Shown here one piece after another: positions 7,939 through 15,063 of a stretch of 19,100 bases of DNA. The notes under the pieces were generated by a model that had not been told where the DNA came from, made no database searches, and saw nothing but the letters and a program-made list of their open reading frames with translations. Source of the DNA: CAYRAV01 sp964422365. GTDB taxonomy: Bacteria > Bacillota > Clostridia > Lachnospirales > Lachnospiraceae. The stretch covers positions 1-19,100 of the forward strand of contig CAYRAV010000058.1 in the NCBI GenBank assembly GCA_964422365.1, in the 5' to 3' direction. A program made the translations under genes and the position numbers. Each line of letters begins with the position of its first letter. Position 1 is the first letter of the stretch.

Positions 7939-8706
7939 CTAACTAATTGTGTATATCCCCTTTTGTTTTTTATAAAAATCTTTTTTTTCTATTACCAAAT
8001 ATAACAAACATATTAATACAAATATAAATAAAACCAGATATGTAACTCCTTCCCGGAAACCATCCCATGTAAAGTACAGATAACTATCTGCAGGAAAAAC
8101 ATACTTCATAAATAACTGCTTTCCGAAATAAAACTTCCCTGCTTCTTCTGCCCCCACAACAAGAAAAACAATTAAAATACTATATATCATCTTATCCCAC
8201 AAAAACTGAACCAGCATATATAATAATCCAAGAATGAAACATAACAGCCACATCATAATGTTGGTTCTTACTACTATCCCTAACACATCCATACTATTCT
8301 TGATACCATACTGCAATTCTATATCTGTATTGGCAAATTGTGTGATATGGCTGGCTTTACTTATGGCAAAAATTAATAAATTTACCCAAATACTAATAAA
8401 AGCCCCCACAAATCCACATAAGAATATAGAGTACCAGAAAATAGTTCTTCGGTTTCTATAATGTACTATTTTATTTTCATCCTGAAAGAACTTTATACAT
8501 GTAGATAAGAGCAATATCATTGCCGTTATGGGACCAATCAGTAAGTTTTCCCACCGAAATGAGAACCAATATACCTCATATTGGGTTTCCGATTCCCAAA
8601 CTCTTCCTACAATCATGCCAAGTGCAGCAATTAGAAAAGAAACTCTGGTTGATAAACCAGACCAAAACACATACATAAAATATTTTATTCTACTAATACA
8701 ACTCAT
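7939..8706 (-). CDS. ABC-2-like permease, second of three
   Basis: The protein has about 255 residues and six predicted membrane helices. After the second helix it has DENKIVHYRNRRTIFWYS, the basic signature shared with its neighbours, and it ends in a basic tail (EKKDFYKKQKG). The start chosen is ATG 8706, nine nt after GGAG; the frame also opens with TTG 8721, which overlaps that ribosome site. It overlaps the preceding permease by 14 bp, implying coupled translation and fixed stoichiometry. Confidence 0.77.
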   Translation of the reverse strand: MSCISRIKYFMYVFWSGLSTRVSFLIAALGMIVGRVWESETQYEVYWFSFRWENLLIGPITAMILLLSTCIKFFQDENKIVHYRNRRTIFWYSIFLCGFVGAFISIWVNLLIFAISKASHITQFANTDIELQYGIKNSMDVLGIVVRTNIMMWLLCFILGLLYMLVQFLWDKMIYSILIVFLVVGAEEAGKFYFGKQLFMKYVFPADSYLYFTWDGFREGVTYLVLFIFVLICLLYLVIEKKDFYKKQKGIYTIS

Positions 8707-9502
8707 TTCTCTTAACTCCAAAATAAAAAACAGAAACAGAACTTACCAACATTACCAGCATAATCATGAGCATGATAGTTAAATCTGCCCTTCCACTTGG
8801 CATTATCTGCTGCACATACGACATAATATGATAAGTTCCACTGCCGTTAGGAATAATAATTCCAACAATTGATTCATATAAATAATTAAGAACAAATGCT
8901 GAAATCCATACTACAAATATATTTTTTACCAATGAACTGACTGCCAGTGAAATACTTGCCAAAAGCCCTCCAATTAAAAATGCAATAAAAATGGTAATAA
9001 AAATATCTGCGAGAGGATGCTCATAATATAATTTTGCAAATAATGTTTCCTTTCCATATAAGGTCACAATATGTGTTTCTCCTGTAATGAAATCCATCTT
9101 TTTATCTGCTACAAACAAATAACATAAATAAATGTTTGAGAGCAGCGGAAGGCTTGCCACTACACCTCCTATTAAAAAATTGCATGCATATAAATTAGTG
9201 AAATATGACTTTTCTTTTCCTCTGGATTGAATATAGGTATAATATCCCGTTAGCCTGTCAGACAGATAAAAATCTGCCATTGGAAAGGAAACAATCAACG
9301 GAATCAAAAGATATAGTATTGAAGCATAGATAGATCCCGTAAAACCGCCAATCCAAATATCATATACACAATGTCTGTATTTACTATCACTATATGGCAG
9401 CACATCATTTACAACATACAGTACAGAGATAATTAATCCTGTTACTATTGCAATGTAAAAATTCTTCTTTTTAGCCACTCTAATAAGAAAATATTTGAAC
9501 AT
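8693..9502 (-). CDS. ABC-2-like permease, first of three
   Basis: The 269-residue protein has about six membrane helices (around 17-37, 55-75, 105-130, 160-185, 190-215 and 240-260). Following the second helix is SDRLTGYYTYIQSRGKEKSY, the arginine-containing segment typical of ABC-2 permeases of antimicrobial-peptide type. GGGGA lies 7 nt before ATG. It follows the membrane-anchored protein by 15 bp and overlaps the next permease, so the three permeases, the ATPase and both anchored proteins look like one transcription unit. Confidence 0.78.
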   Translation of the reverse strand: MFKYFLIRVAKKKNFYIAIVTGLIISVLYVVNDVLPYSDSKYRHCVYDIWIGGFTGSIYASILYLLIPLIVSFPMADFYLSDRLTGYYTYIQSRGKEKSYFTNLYACNFLIGGVVASLPLLSNIYLCYLFVADKKMDFITGETHIVTLYGKETLFAKLYYEHPLADIFITIFIAFLIGGLLASISLAVSSLVKNIFVVWISAFVLNYLYESIVGIIIPNGSGTYHIMSYVQQIMPSGRADLTIMLMIMLVMLVSSVSVFYFGVKRNELY

Positions 9503-9517
9503 ATTTTATTCCCCGCT

Positions 9518-10123
9518 TTATTCTATAAATTCCGTTTTAAAAATCATGATGTTATCATCATCTGTTTCCTGAAAAGTATAATAAACCTTATAATATTCTG
9601 TATCCATTTCGTTAAAATCAACTTTTATTTTTAAATCACATTCTTCCTCGCAGTCCAGAATCTTTTTGCTGCCTGTCAATACTCCATTGTTTTCCGTTTC
9701 ACCGACTATAATCGAAAATTTCTTTGCAACTTCTTGTAATTTAATTTTCTCATTTCGTCTGCCATTTTTTATATGGCATAAAATAATAAAACGTTGTATA
9801 CGTTCACCCGAAGCATTTGTGACACTTTTTTGTTTGACAGACTTTACAATATAATACATACCACATTCTTCACATTCTTCACAAAATGCTGCTGTTGATG
9901 TCTTTATCCTTTCTTTTATTTCCTTGTCTTTTGGTATGTCACCATTCTCTGAACTTTCCAGCTCTTCTTCTTTGGGAGTACTATTGCCCGAAATTATATT
10001 ATTTATTTCAGGCTGCCTATCACCCCCATTGTTACTTGTATGTTCAGATAATTTGATGTGCATAATTGCAGCAACTATGAAAATACAAATTATAACTTGT
10101 ATTATCTTGTACCTTTTTTTCAT
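9518..10123 (-). CDS. Membrane-anchored extracytoplasmic protein of the ABC operon
   Basis: From the chosen ATG the protein has 201 residues: KKRYK, one hydrophobic helix (about 7-23), a polar linker rich in Asn, Ser and Glu, and an outward domain containing a CEECEECGMYY cluster and a later CEEECD. The start is set by GAGGTG 7 nt upstream of 10123; the ATG at 10159 lies in a hairpin and has no ribosome site. I recognise no family. The clustered cysteines (three within about seven residues and one more near the end) suggest disulfides or metal binding. It sits between the small secreted protein and the first permease. Confidence 0.72.
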   Translation of the reverse strand: MKKRYKIIQVIICIFIVAAIMHIKLSEHTSNNGGDRQPEINNIISGNSTPKEEELESSENGDIPKDKEIKERIKTSTAAFCEECEECGMYYIVKSVKQKSVTNASGERIQRFIILCHIKNGRRNEKIKLQEVAKKFSIIVGETENNGVLTGSKKILDCEEECDLKIKVDFNEMDTEYYKVYYTFQETDDDNIMIFKTEFIE

Positions 10124-10154
10124 AGAAAGACACCTCGATGTATATTTTTCATCA

Positions 10155-10194
10155 GCCAAATCTGTAACTTATATGTGTTTATTACAGATTTGGC
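10155..10194 (-). terminator. Strong hairpin without a U run, between secreted protein gene and transporter genes
   Basis: A perfect 13-bp stem, GCCAAATCTGTAA and its complement, surrounds a 14-nt loop. No U tract follows, so full termination is unlikely. It sits where a leaky terminator or mRNA-stabilising hairpin would allow more of the first gene product than of the downstream membrane genes. Confidence 0.65.
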
Positions 10195-10236
10195 ATTTGA
10201 TTACTACCTATGTTAAATAAAAATCAGCCTGCTTTA

Positions 10237-10677
10237 TTATTTTCCTGAATCAGGACTCCATACACCTTCCACCACATTTGGAGCATTTGATGGAGCTTCT
10301 GCTTTAATTCTTGCATATCCATATCCATCTTCATTTACATAGTTTGTCATCCACTGTTCTCCTGTTTTGTTTAATGTATAATAATAACCACCGGAGCAAT
10401 TATGGTTCGTAGTACTATCACTGTATTTTTTTCCTTGTACCCATCCGGTTACTTTATTATTTGTATATTTTACTTTATTCACTTTTATATAGACCTTACT
10501 GTTATCATCTTTTTGCCGATATGAAGTTGTATCTGTACCTCCTGCAGAATTAAATGTTAAATCAAATGATTGATCTCCTCTATTTGCAGCTGATGAAATA
10601 CCAGACATTCCTCCAATTGCCATCAACATTGCCATTGCCATAATAACTGTCCTTTTTTTCATATTTAACTTTCTCAT
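10237..10677 (-). CDS. Small secreted protein, DUF2712-like
   Basis: The 146-residue precursor has a classic signal peptide: basic start, hydrophobic core rich in Met and Ala, and SSAA at about 28-31, leaving a mature chain of about 115 residues. The mature part is rich in Thr, Ser, Asn, Gly and aromatics, with a TGWVQGKKY segment, a single Cys and the ending GVWSPDSGK. Layout and ending resemble DUF2712-type secreted proteins of Bacillota found beside ABC genes; lactococcin 972-like bacteriocins are an alternative. No double-glycine leader is seen, so Sec export is expected. AAAGGA lies 9 nt before the first ATG. It heads the ABC operon and may be an antimicrobial or signalling product, or the cargo or sensor of that transporter. 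Confidence 0.75.
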   Translation of the reverse strand: MRKLNMKKRTVIMAMAMLMAIGGMSGISSAANRGDQSFDLTFNSAGGTDTTSYRQKDDNSKVYIKVNKVKYTNNKVTGWVQGKKYSDSTTNHNCSGGYYYTLNKTGEQWMTNYVNEDGYGYARIKAEAPSNAPNVVEGVWSPDSGK

Positions 10678-11081
10678 ATAAATGATTCCTTTCTGTAAAA
10701 AATTTTTTCTTACACTTCAGTCATTAACTGTGTATAATAAAATGTATATATACAATTTTATTTATGGATTTTGTATTTTGGGTGTGCCAGCACATAAAGT
10801 TCCCTTTTTTATTATACAACATTCAGTAGCATTAGGACGTGTTTAAAAATTGCTTGTTACAAGATGTACGTTACAATTTGTGGGAATTTGTTCCAAATTT
10901 ATGAGTTGCAGCGGACTACATCGATTAAATCTGGGCAAATAGCACACAAAGTGGGGTGTACAGATTGCAACAATAAATTTTCAAACATGCTCTAGGACAT
11001 CTGTTTTATATTTTCTTTTCAAAATATGCACAGTCTCTTTGGAAATGCATTATGAAATATATGTCCTATTTATTGTTTTTA
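10678..11081 (-). other. Long 5' region of the ABC operon interrupted by a MITE
   Basis: No convincing gene is present. It includes a 12-bp palindrome, TGTATATATACA, at about 10743-10754, and an isolated TATAAT (minus strand, 10816-10811) without a good -35 box. If transcription starts at the AgrA-type box further right, the leader would be about 450 nt including the MITE. Confidence 0.5.
10835..10992 (+). mobile_element. MITE-like repeat, complete but diverged copy, 158 bp
   Basis: The ends are GGACGTGTTTAAAAATTGC and AATTTTCAAACATGCTC, flanked by TA (10833-10834 and 10993-10994). The body matches the copies at 3675 and 4269 (TTGTTACAAGATGTACGT), with more substitutions, and has no 63-bp unit. 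It separates the AgrA-type promoter from the secreted protein gene. Confidence 0.82.
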
Positions 11082-11091
11082 CACCTCCTTT
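11082..11091 (-). promoter_or_regulatory. Strong ribosome binding site with no start codon behind it
   Basis: The minus strand reads AAAGGAGGTGTAAAAACAATA. A perfect GGAGGTG is present, but no ATG, GTG or TTG lies 4-12 nt downstream (the GTG overlapping it is followed directly by TAA). The next ATG (about 40 nt on) opens only a 14-codon frame. It may be the remnant of a small gene or part of a regulatory RNA. Confidence 0.55.
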
Positions 11092-11146
11092 AAACAAAAT
11101 AATTGTAACATATTTAATTTACATTTTCAATATTAAAAGTAAAATT

Positions 11147-11176
11147 TGTAAAGACCTGTCGAAATTTGACAACAAC
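11147..11176 (-). promoter_or_regulatory. AgrA/LytTR-type direct-repeat box, second copy
   Basis: On the minus strand it begins GTTGTTGTCAAATTTCGACA and ends GGTCTTTACA. It matches the box before agrD at 24 of 30 positions, including the uninterrupted core CAAATTTCGAC. The half-sites GTTGTTGT and GTCTTTAC are 21 bp apart, as in AgrA sites (9 + 12 bp). An AT-rich stretch where a -10 could lie follows on the same strand. It points towards the secreted protein/ABC operon. Confidence 0.7.
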
Positions 11177-11248
11177 ATATTTCAACTCCCTTATCTGTTT
11201 TTAATGCTAATATTTTTATTTATATATACAAAATCCCTATTTATATAA

Positions 11249-11792
11249 ATCGGGTAGGAGATAGATAATTATTTTATCTACCGACCTCCCAGTCGAGTAA
11301 ACCAAAGGACTTTCACCTTTAGTTTCTCACAGAACCGTACTTGAAAGTCTCCTTTCATATGGCTCCTATTTGGCAGTGTACAACACCATCATCTGCATAT
11401 CTTTCAAAAGGTGACTGTGGATAGTTTCTTTTCATCCACATATTATCACAACATTCCGCTCCCTCTACACCGAAGGGTTCTTCAATGCTGCATTCCAGTA
11501 TCTCCACATCTTCCATGGTCTTCGTCAGAAAGTCAGTGACTCGACTCCCTCTTGTCCCTTTGCAGGGCTAACGTAACGATGCTACAGGATTCACTTTATG
11601 TTACGGACTGTTATTTTGCACCTGTTTCTCACAGACATACCCCGCTTCAACACAATCGGTCACCCAAAAGCATTGGGGGCTTGCTACAAGGCTCACTGGC
11701 GATTACCTTGACCAGACTTTCACTGGTAAGCTGATAACAGCTTGCAGAACACACGACTTTCACCGATTAGATTGCACCCATACTGGGCGCAC
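11249..11792 (-). mobile_element. Internally deleted group II intron
   Basis: On the minus strand the 5' end is GTGCGCCCAGTATGGGTGCA, a typical group II intron start. A 34-nt domain V-like hairpin (11365-11332, GAGCCATATG ... GTACGGTTC) and a domain VI-like stem follow, ending in CCTACCCGAT with the usual AY 3' end. Only about 544 nt remain; intact introns with a reverse transcriptase are about 2 kb or more. The missing part is most of domain IV. The intron begins two nt after the U run of an intrinsic terminator, the insertion preference described for class C introns. Boundaries are inferred from sequence ends and are good to a few bases. Confidence 0.85.
11355..11441 (-). pseudogene. Reverse transcriptase remnant with YADD motif
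   Basis: A 28-codon frame reads WMKRNYPQSPFERYADDGVV and then HC. FERYADD is the catalytic block of group II intron reverse transcriptase/maturases. The sequence passes directly from this motif into domain V, so both the N-terminal RT region and everything after the motif (thumb/X domain) are gone. It cannot encode a working enzyme. Confidence 0.85.
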
Positions 11793-11794
11793 AT

Positions 11795-11826
11795 AAAAAA
11801 CAAAGTATGTATTCCCACATACTTTG
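11795..11826 (-). terminator. Intrinsic terminator of the 13867-11935 gene group
   Basis: The minus strand has a perfect 10-bp stem, CAAAGTATGT and its complement, with loop GGGAAT, followed by TTTTTT. It lies about 110 nt after the last stop codon of the three leftward genes and directly before the intron. Confidence 0.88.
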
Positions 11827-11934
11827 CTGCTATATTCACACTATTTACAATTTATTTTATTAACTGCAGTTGAGCCTGCCAGAATTGCTATTGTGGCATC
11901 TGCAACATTCTCCTATTCTATTACCCAAAAACGT

Positions 11935-12531
11935 TCAGTCTTTTTTTATCATACTCTCTATTACTTTCATAAACTCATCCTCCGTTATAGAAACGGATTG
12001 AATCTGATAACCAATATTATCATCAATAAAACTTGCCTGCAGCATCTTATCATTTTTGTAAAGCATCACATCAACACCTGAAATAACAGATTTTTCCCCT
12101 TTCACTAATCGCAAATCTGAGATAGGAAGTTTCCCTTTTGATGTTATGATTGAAATACTTTCACCATTAATGCCTGAATATTCAAATGTAATATTATCCA
12201 TAAGCACATTTCCATTCTCATCTTCAAATATTGTATACTCTTTTGAACGGTCATTCTTTTGGATAGATTCTGGTAAATAAGAAAGTGAAATATCTTTACC
12301 ATAATATTCACATACTTTATCCCAATCATATATGACTGAAATTGCACCTGTTGGAAGAACTACTTTATTTTTTTGAGTCTGAGCCGATTCCATTTGGTTA
12401 AAAACAATATGATCCGAACCATCTGCATTTTTTCTAACAAGTAAAAAAATAACAAGCACGCATATCAATCCAATCATAAAAATACCATAATATTTTATTT
12501 TAGAGTTTATTTTAATATTCTTCAAATCCAT
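11935..12531 (-). CDS. Membrane-anchored protein with a DUF4367-like C-terminal domain
   Basis: The 198-residue protein has a cytoplasmic basic start, one helix (about 15-33) and an extracytoplasmic domain. The C-terminal part (GVDVMLYKNDKMLQASFIDD ... ITEDEFMKVIESMIKK) resembles the DUF4367 module found in anchored or anti-sigma-like proteins of clostridia; the match is from memory and moderate. The ATG at 12531 directly abuts GGGAGGA, too close for normal initiation; TTG at 12525 lies 7 nt after GGAGG and may be the real start, shortening the protein by two residues. It is the last gene before the terminator at 11826-11795. Confidence 0.75.
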   Translation of the reverse strand: MDLKNIKINSKIKYYGIFMIGLICVLVIFLLVRKNADGSDHIVFNQMESAQTQKNKVVLPTGAISVIYDWDKVCEYYGKDISLSYLPESIQKNDRSKEYTIFEDENGNVLMDNITFEYSGINGESISIITSKGKLPISDLRLVKGEKSVISGVDVMLYKNDKMLQASFIDDNIGYQIQSVSITEDEFMKVIESMIKKD

Positions 12532-12619
12532 TCCTCCCTAAACATATCAATCTTTTATTTTACTTATAAATACCTGTTGTTCTAAAACATGTTTTAAAAT
12601 TTGGTGATTTAGCTTGCAT

Positions 12620-12666
12620 AACAATCTGAATGATATTCTCTTATAAAGATTGTCATTCAGATTGTT
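12620..12666. terminator. Perfect 14-bp hairpin between two genes
   Basis: AACAATCTGAATGA (12620-12633) pairs with its complement (12653-12666), and an inner CAATCT/AGATTG pairing competes. No good U run follows in the leftward direction, so it is at best partial attenuation between the gene at 12676 and the one at 12531. Confidence 0.6.
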
Positions 12667-12675
12667 ATTATGTTT

Positions 12676-13293
12676 TTATTTCTTACATTTATTTTTTATA
12701 GAATCAAAATCATAGGTATTACGTACACTGCTTATAACTTTCTCCACATTCTCCTTACTACTCTTCTCAATGTCATCTACAATCACTTCCTCCTTTTCAT
12801 CAACAGGAATTTTTCCTGTAATAACACCTGTCGGTATATACCAATCATTTTCTTCTGAATAAGTTAAGTAAAGTACATATGGCTTATTGATAATCATCTT
12901 ACTATAACCAGCAATATGATAATTTGTATCAGTTTCTGCATCATAAAACTCATTTTCCAACACTTTAATTGTCTTAGATATATTACTGTCCTTTGTTCCT
13001 TCTAATGTTTCACTAATTGTAAAATCTGATAAGGTATAAGCACATAATAGAGTTTCTCCATCGGCACTATAAACAAAAGTTGAATCAGATTCTGATGATT
13101 TTACACCTGTAACAACAATATCTGAGGCATTTCTTAGTTCTTCAGCAGAGTTGTATTCATCAATTTTAGCACAAAGCACCACATCTTTTGTATTATTTTC
13201 TATATTCCTATTATGTAATAATGTGCCTATTCCAATTAGAACAAGGCAAGTTATACCTAACAATAATGTTTTCTTTTTTTTAGTAATTTCCAT
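12676..13293 (-). CDS. Secreted or membrane-anchored protein of unknown function
   Basis: The 205-residue protein starts MEITKKKK with a hydrophobic segment at about 10-25, acting as anchor or uncleaved signal. The outer domain contains YNSAEELRNASDIVVTG, TLSDFTISETLEG and YHIAGYSKMIINKPYVLYL, a pattern I recognise from a family of small exported Bacillota proteins without a known role. AAGGAGA lies before ATG. It follows the metalloprotease gene by 49 bp and is probably cotranscribed with it. Confidence 0.78.
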   Translation of the reverse strand: MEITKKKKTLLLGITCLVLIGIGTLLHNRNIENNTKDVVLCAKIDEYNSAEELRNASDIVVTGVKSSESDSTFVYSADGETLLCAYTLSDFTISETLEGTKDSNISKTIKVLENEFYDAETDTNYHIAGYSKMIINKPYVLYLTYSEENDWYIPTGVITGKIPVDEKEEVIVDDIEKSSKENVEKVISSVRNTYDFDSIKNKCKK

Positions 13294-13342
13294 CGTAATC
13301 TCCTTATCTATTCAAACATAAACAAAATATGTTCTCATGTTA

Positions 13343-13867
13343 TTAATACAATTTGCTGATTCCTGCAATGTCATCAGATAATGGATAAGCTTTTCCATTG
13401 AATCCATATGCCCTCATTACTGCTTTACTTTGATCAGTACTAGTTGATGGATGATCTAGTCCTAAAGCATGTCCTGTTTCATGTACAATTGTTTCATATC
13501 TTTGAGAATCCGTTGTATCTGATGAAAAAAATGATTTATAAAAAATAATTACATTTTGATCCCCATTAGGATATGTCACCCCATAAGTTCCATTATCAGT
13601 TGTCTTTGCAGCATGATATGCAATATTAGAGCTACTAGATGCAGATGTAGTTGATATACCTATTTCACTACAGTATGTATCCCATTTTTTGGCATATGTT
13701 AAAATGTTGTATGATGATACATTAGAGGCAATATAAATTTTAACATGTTTAGGGTCTGATAGCTTAAGTCCTGTAAACTGGTATGCACTTACCTTGTCTG
13801 AAATTACATTCATAATAAGCACACTTGTTAGTAACATCAACACTAATTTTTTTCCAATTCTTCTCAT
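13343..13867 (-). CDS. Small secreted matrixin-type (M10-like) zinc metalloprotease
   Basis: From the ATG chosen by AAAGGAGA (6 nt upstream) it has 174 residues; a GTG one codon earlier is too close to that site. The signal peptide ends near VSA-YQ (28/29), leaving a mature chain of about 146 residues with no obvious propeptide or extra domain. Zinc-site residues are complete: HETGHALGLDH (H129, E130, H133, H139), with a Met-turn methionine at 151 (AVMRAYGF). This places it in the metzincin clan. It would act outside the cell. No cysteine-switch is visible, so control may be transcriptional. Substrate unknown. Confidence 0.87.
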   Translation of the reverse strand: MRRIGKKLVLMLLTSVLIMNVISDKVSAYQFTGLKLSDPKHVKIYIASNVSSYNILTYAKKWDTYCSEIGISTTSASSSSNIAYHAAKTTDNGTYGVTYPNGDQNVIIFYKSFFSSDTTDSQRYETIVHETGHALGLDHPSTSTDQSKAVMRAYGFNGKAYPLSDDIAGISKLY

Positions 13868-14484
13868 CACTTATCTCCTTTATATTCTTTGATACTTCTT
13901 TAAAAATGTTTCCTTCTTATCATCTTTTAATCCAATACCCTATACTTTTTTATTTTATACTAATTTGATATATTATAGTATATTCATACTTTGTAAATAT
14001 TATTTTCCTTTTTTTAAATTATTACATCCAACTACTATTTTTAGGCATTTGTTAAACATATCTCGAGCACATATGAAACATGAATGTAAATATACAATAC
14101 AGGTTCTTTGTTCTTTTATTTCACTATTCCTGCTTGCAATCATTGAATTTCTGTTACCTAATGCCAAAAATATTGATATAACCGCTGCCATTTTAAATGC
14201 TATTTTTCTATATATTTTTTATAATAATCTCTATTTCATTTCTATTATGTGATAATGATATAATTAAAAAATTTTTCTTTCACATTCACTAAATATATAG
14301 TTTAATAACAATAACCTAAATACCTACAATAATGATACCTGATAAACCATAAAATCTACTATATTCTATATATATTAACATATTGCAGATATTTAGATTA
14401 TAAAACTACGTATTTTTTTAACACAATTGGGAATGCTATTTTTCATAACATTCCCAACACAAAACTTTTTCCTTCCAATCTGAT
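13868..14484. other. Intergenic region between agrB and the metalloprotease gene
   Basis: It is very AT-rich. It holds the agr terminator-like hairpin (14427-14457) and, on the minus strand near 13977-13972, a TATAAT that could be the -10 of the metalloprotease promoter; a TTTACA lies 14 bp upstream, which is short. Short open frames here lack ribosome sites. No AgrA-type box is visible. Confidence 0.5.
14427..14457 (-). terminator. Probable end of the agrDB transcript
   Basis: A perfect 9-bp stem, TTGGGAATG and CATTCCCAA, lies about 28 nt after the agrB stop codon. The leftward downstream sequence TTGTGTT is only a weak U tract. Confidence 0.65.
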
Positions 14485-15063
14485 TTAACGGACCTTTTTT
14501 CTATCTTTTCCCTTTCCTATCAAGCATAATACTGCAGTCAGTGCAATTGCCCAAAGTATGGCTATCGAAAAGCGGTATAATTGTAGATAATATAGTGCTA
14601 AACTTAGCACTGAAAGAATAGTTGTTAGAAATTTTTCTACCTTTCCATAAACTTTTTGTTCCATGGAATCTAGAGGTTTATTGGAATCTTCAACAGGTGC
14701 AACAATGTACAAAGTACAAACTGCCCATGCAAGAATACTCAGGAACAAATAGAATGAAAAATGCAGATTGGAAACTGCCCATGCACTGACCATATATATT
14801 GGAATTGAGAAAAGAAAGCAGCTTCTGTGCGTTGGCATATGAAACCCACCTGCATAACTTCGCAAAATGGAGTATCCTGCTACAAATGTTAGCATCTCGA
14901 AGCAATGTCTATAACAGATACCAAACCCAAGAACCATAATCCAGTTTAGTATCATCATAATTCCATTTCTAATACCATATTGATACAGTTCTCTATCTTC
15001 TTTTTCTATAATCTGTGCCTGCAGCATTTTATCTGTAATCAAGTTCACAACCGTTTCAAGCAT
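14485..15063 (-). CDS. agrB: AgrB-type membrane endopeptidase (autoinducer processing)
   Basis: The 192-residue protein has about five to six membrane helices and the AgrB signature RSYAGGFHMPTHRSC. H75 and C82 sit where the catalytic His77 and Cys84 lie in S. aureus AgrB, 7 residues apart as there. Family knowledge: AgrB cuts the C-terminal tail of AgrD and forms the thiolactone. The basic tail (GKGKDRKKVR) is cytoplasmic. Its ATG overlaps the agrD stop (TAATG) and AAGGAGA precedes it, so the two genes are translationally coupled in the order D then B, reversed relative to Staphylococcus. Confidence 0.95.
   Translation of the reverse strand: MLETVVNLITDKMLQAQIIEKEDRELYQYGIRNGIMMILNWIMVLGFGICYRHCFEMLTFVAGYSILRSYAGGFHMPTHRSCFLFSIPIYMVSAWAVSNLHFSFYLFLSILAWAVCTLYIVAPVEDSNKPLDSMEQKVYGKVEKFLTTILSVLSLALYYLQLYRFSIAILWAIALTAVLCLIGKGKDRKKVR

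Noticed and set aside
11552..11734. Possible 60-residue gene
   Set aside because: It lies antisense inside the group II intron ribozyme region.
14000..14191. 63-residue minus-strand frame as another AgrD-like or secreted peptide
   Set aside because: No ribosome site, no signal-like start and no Cys-ring plus acidic tail pattern.
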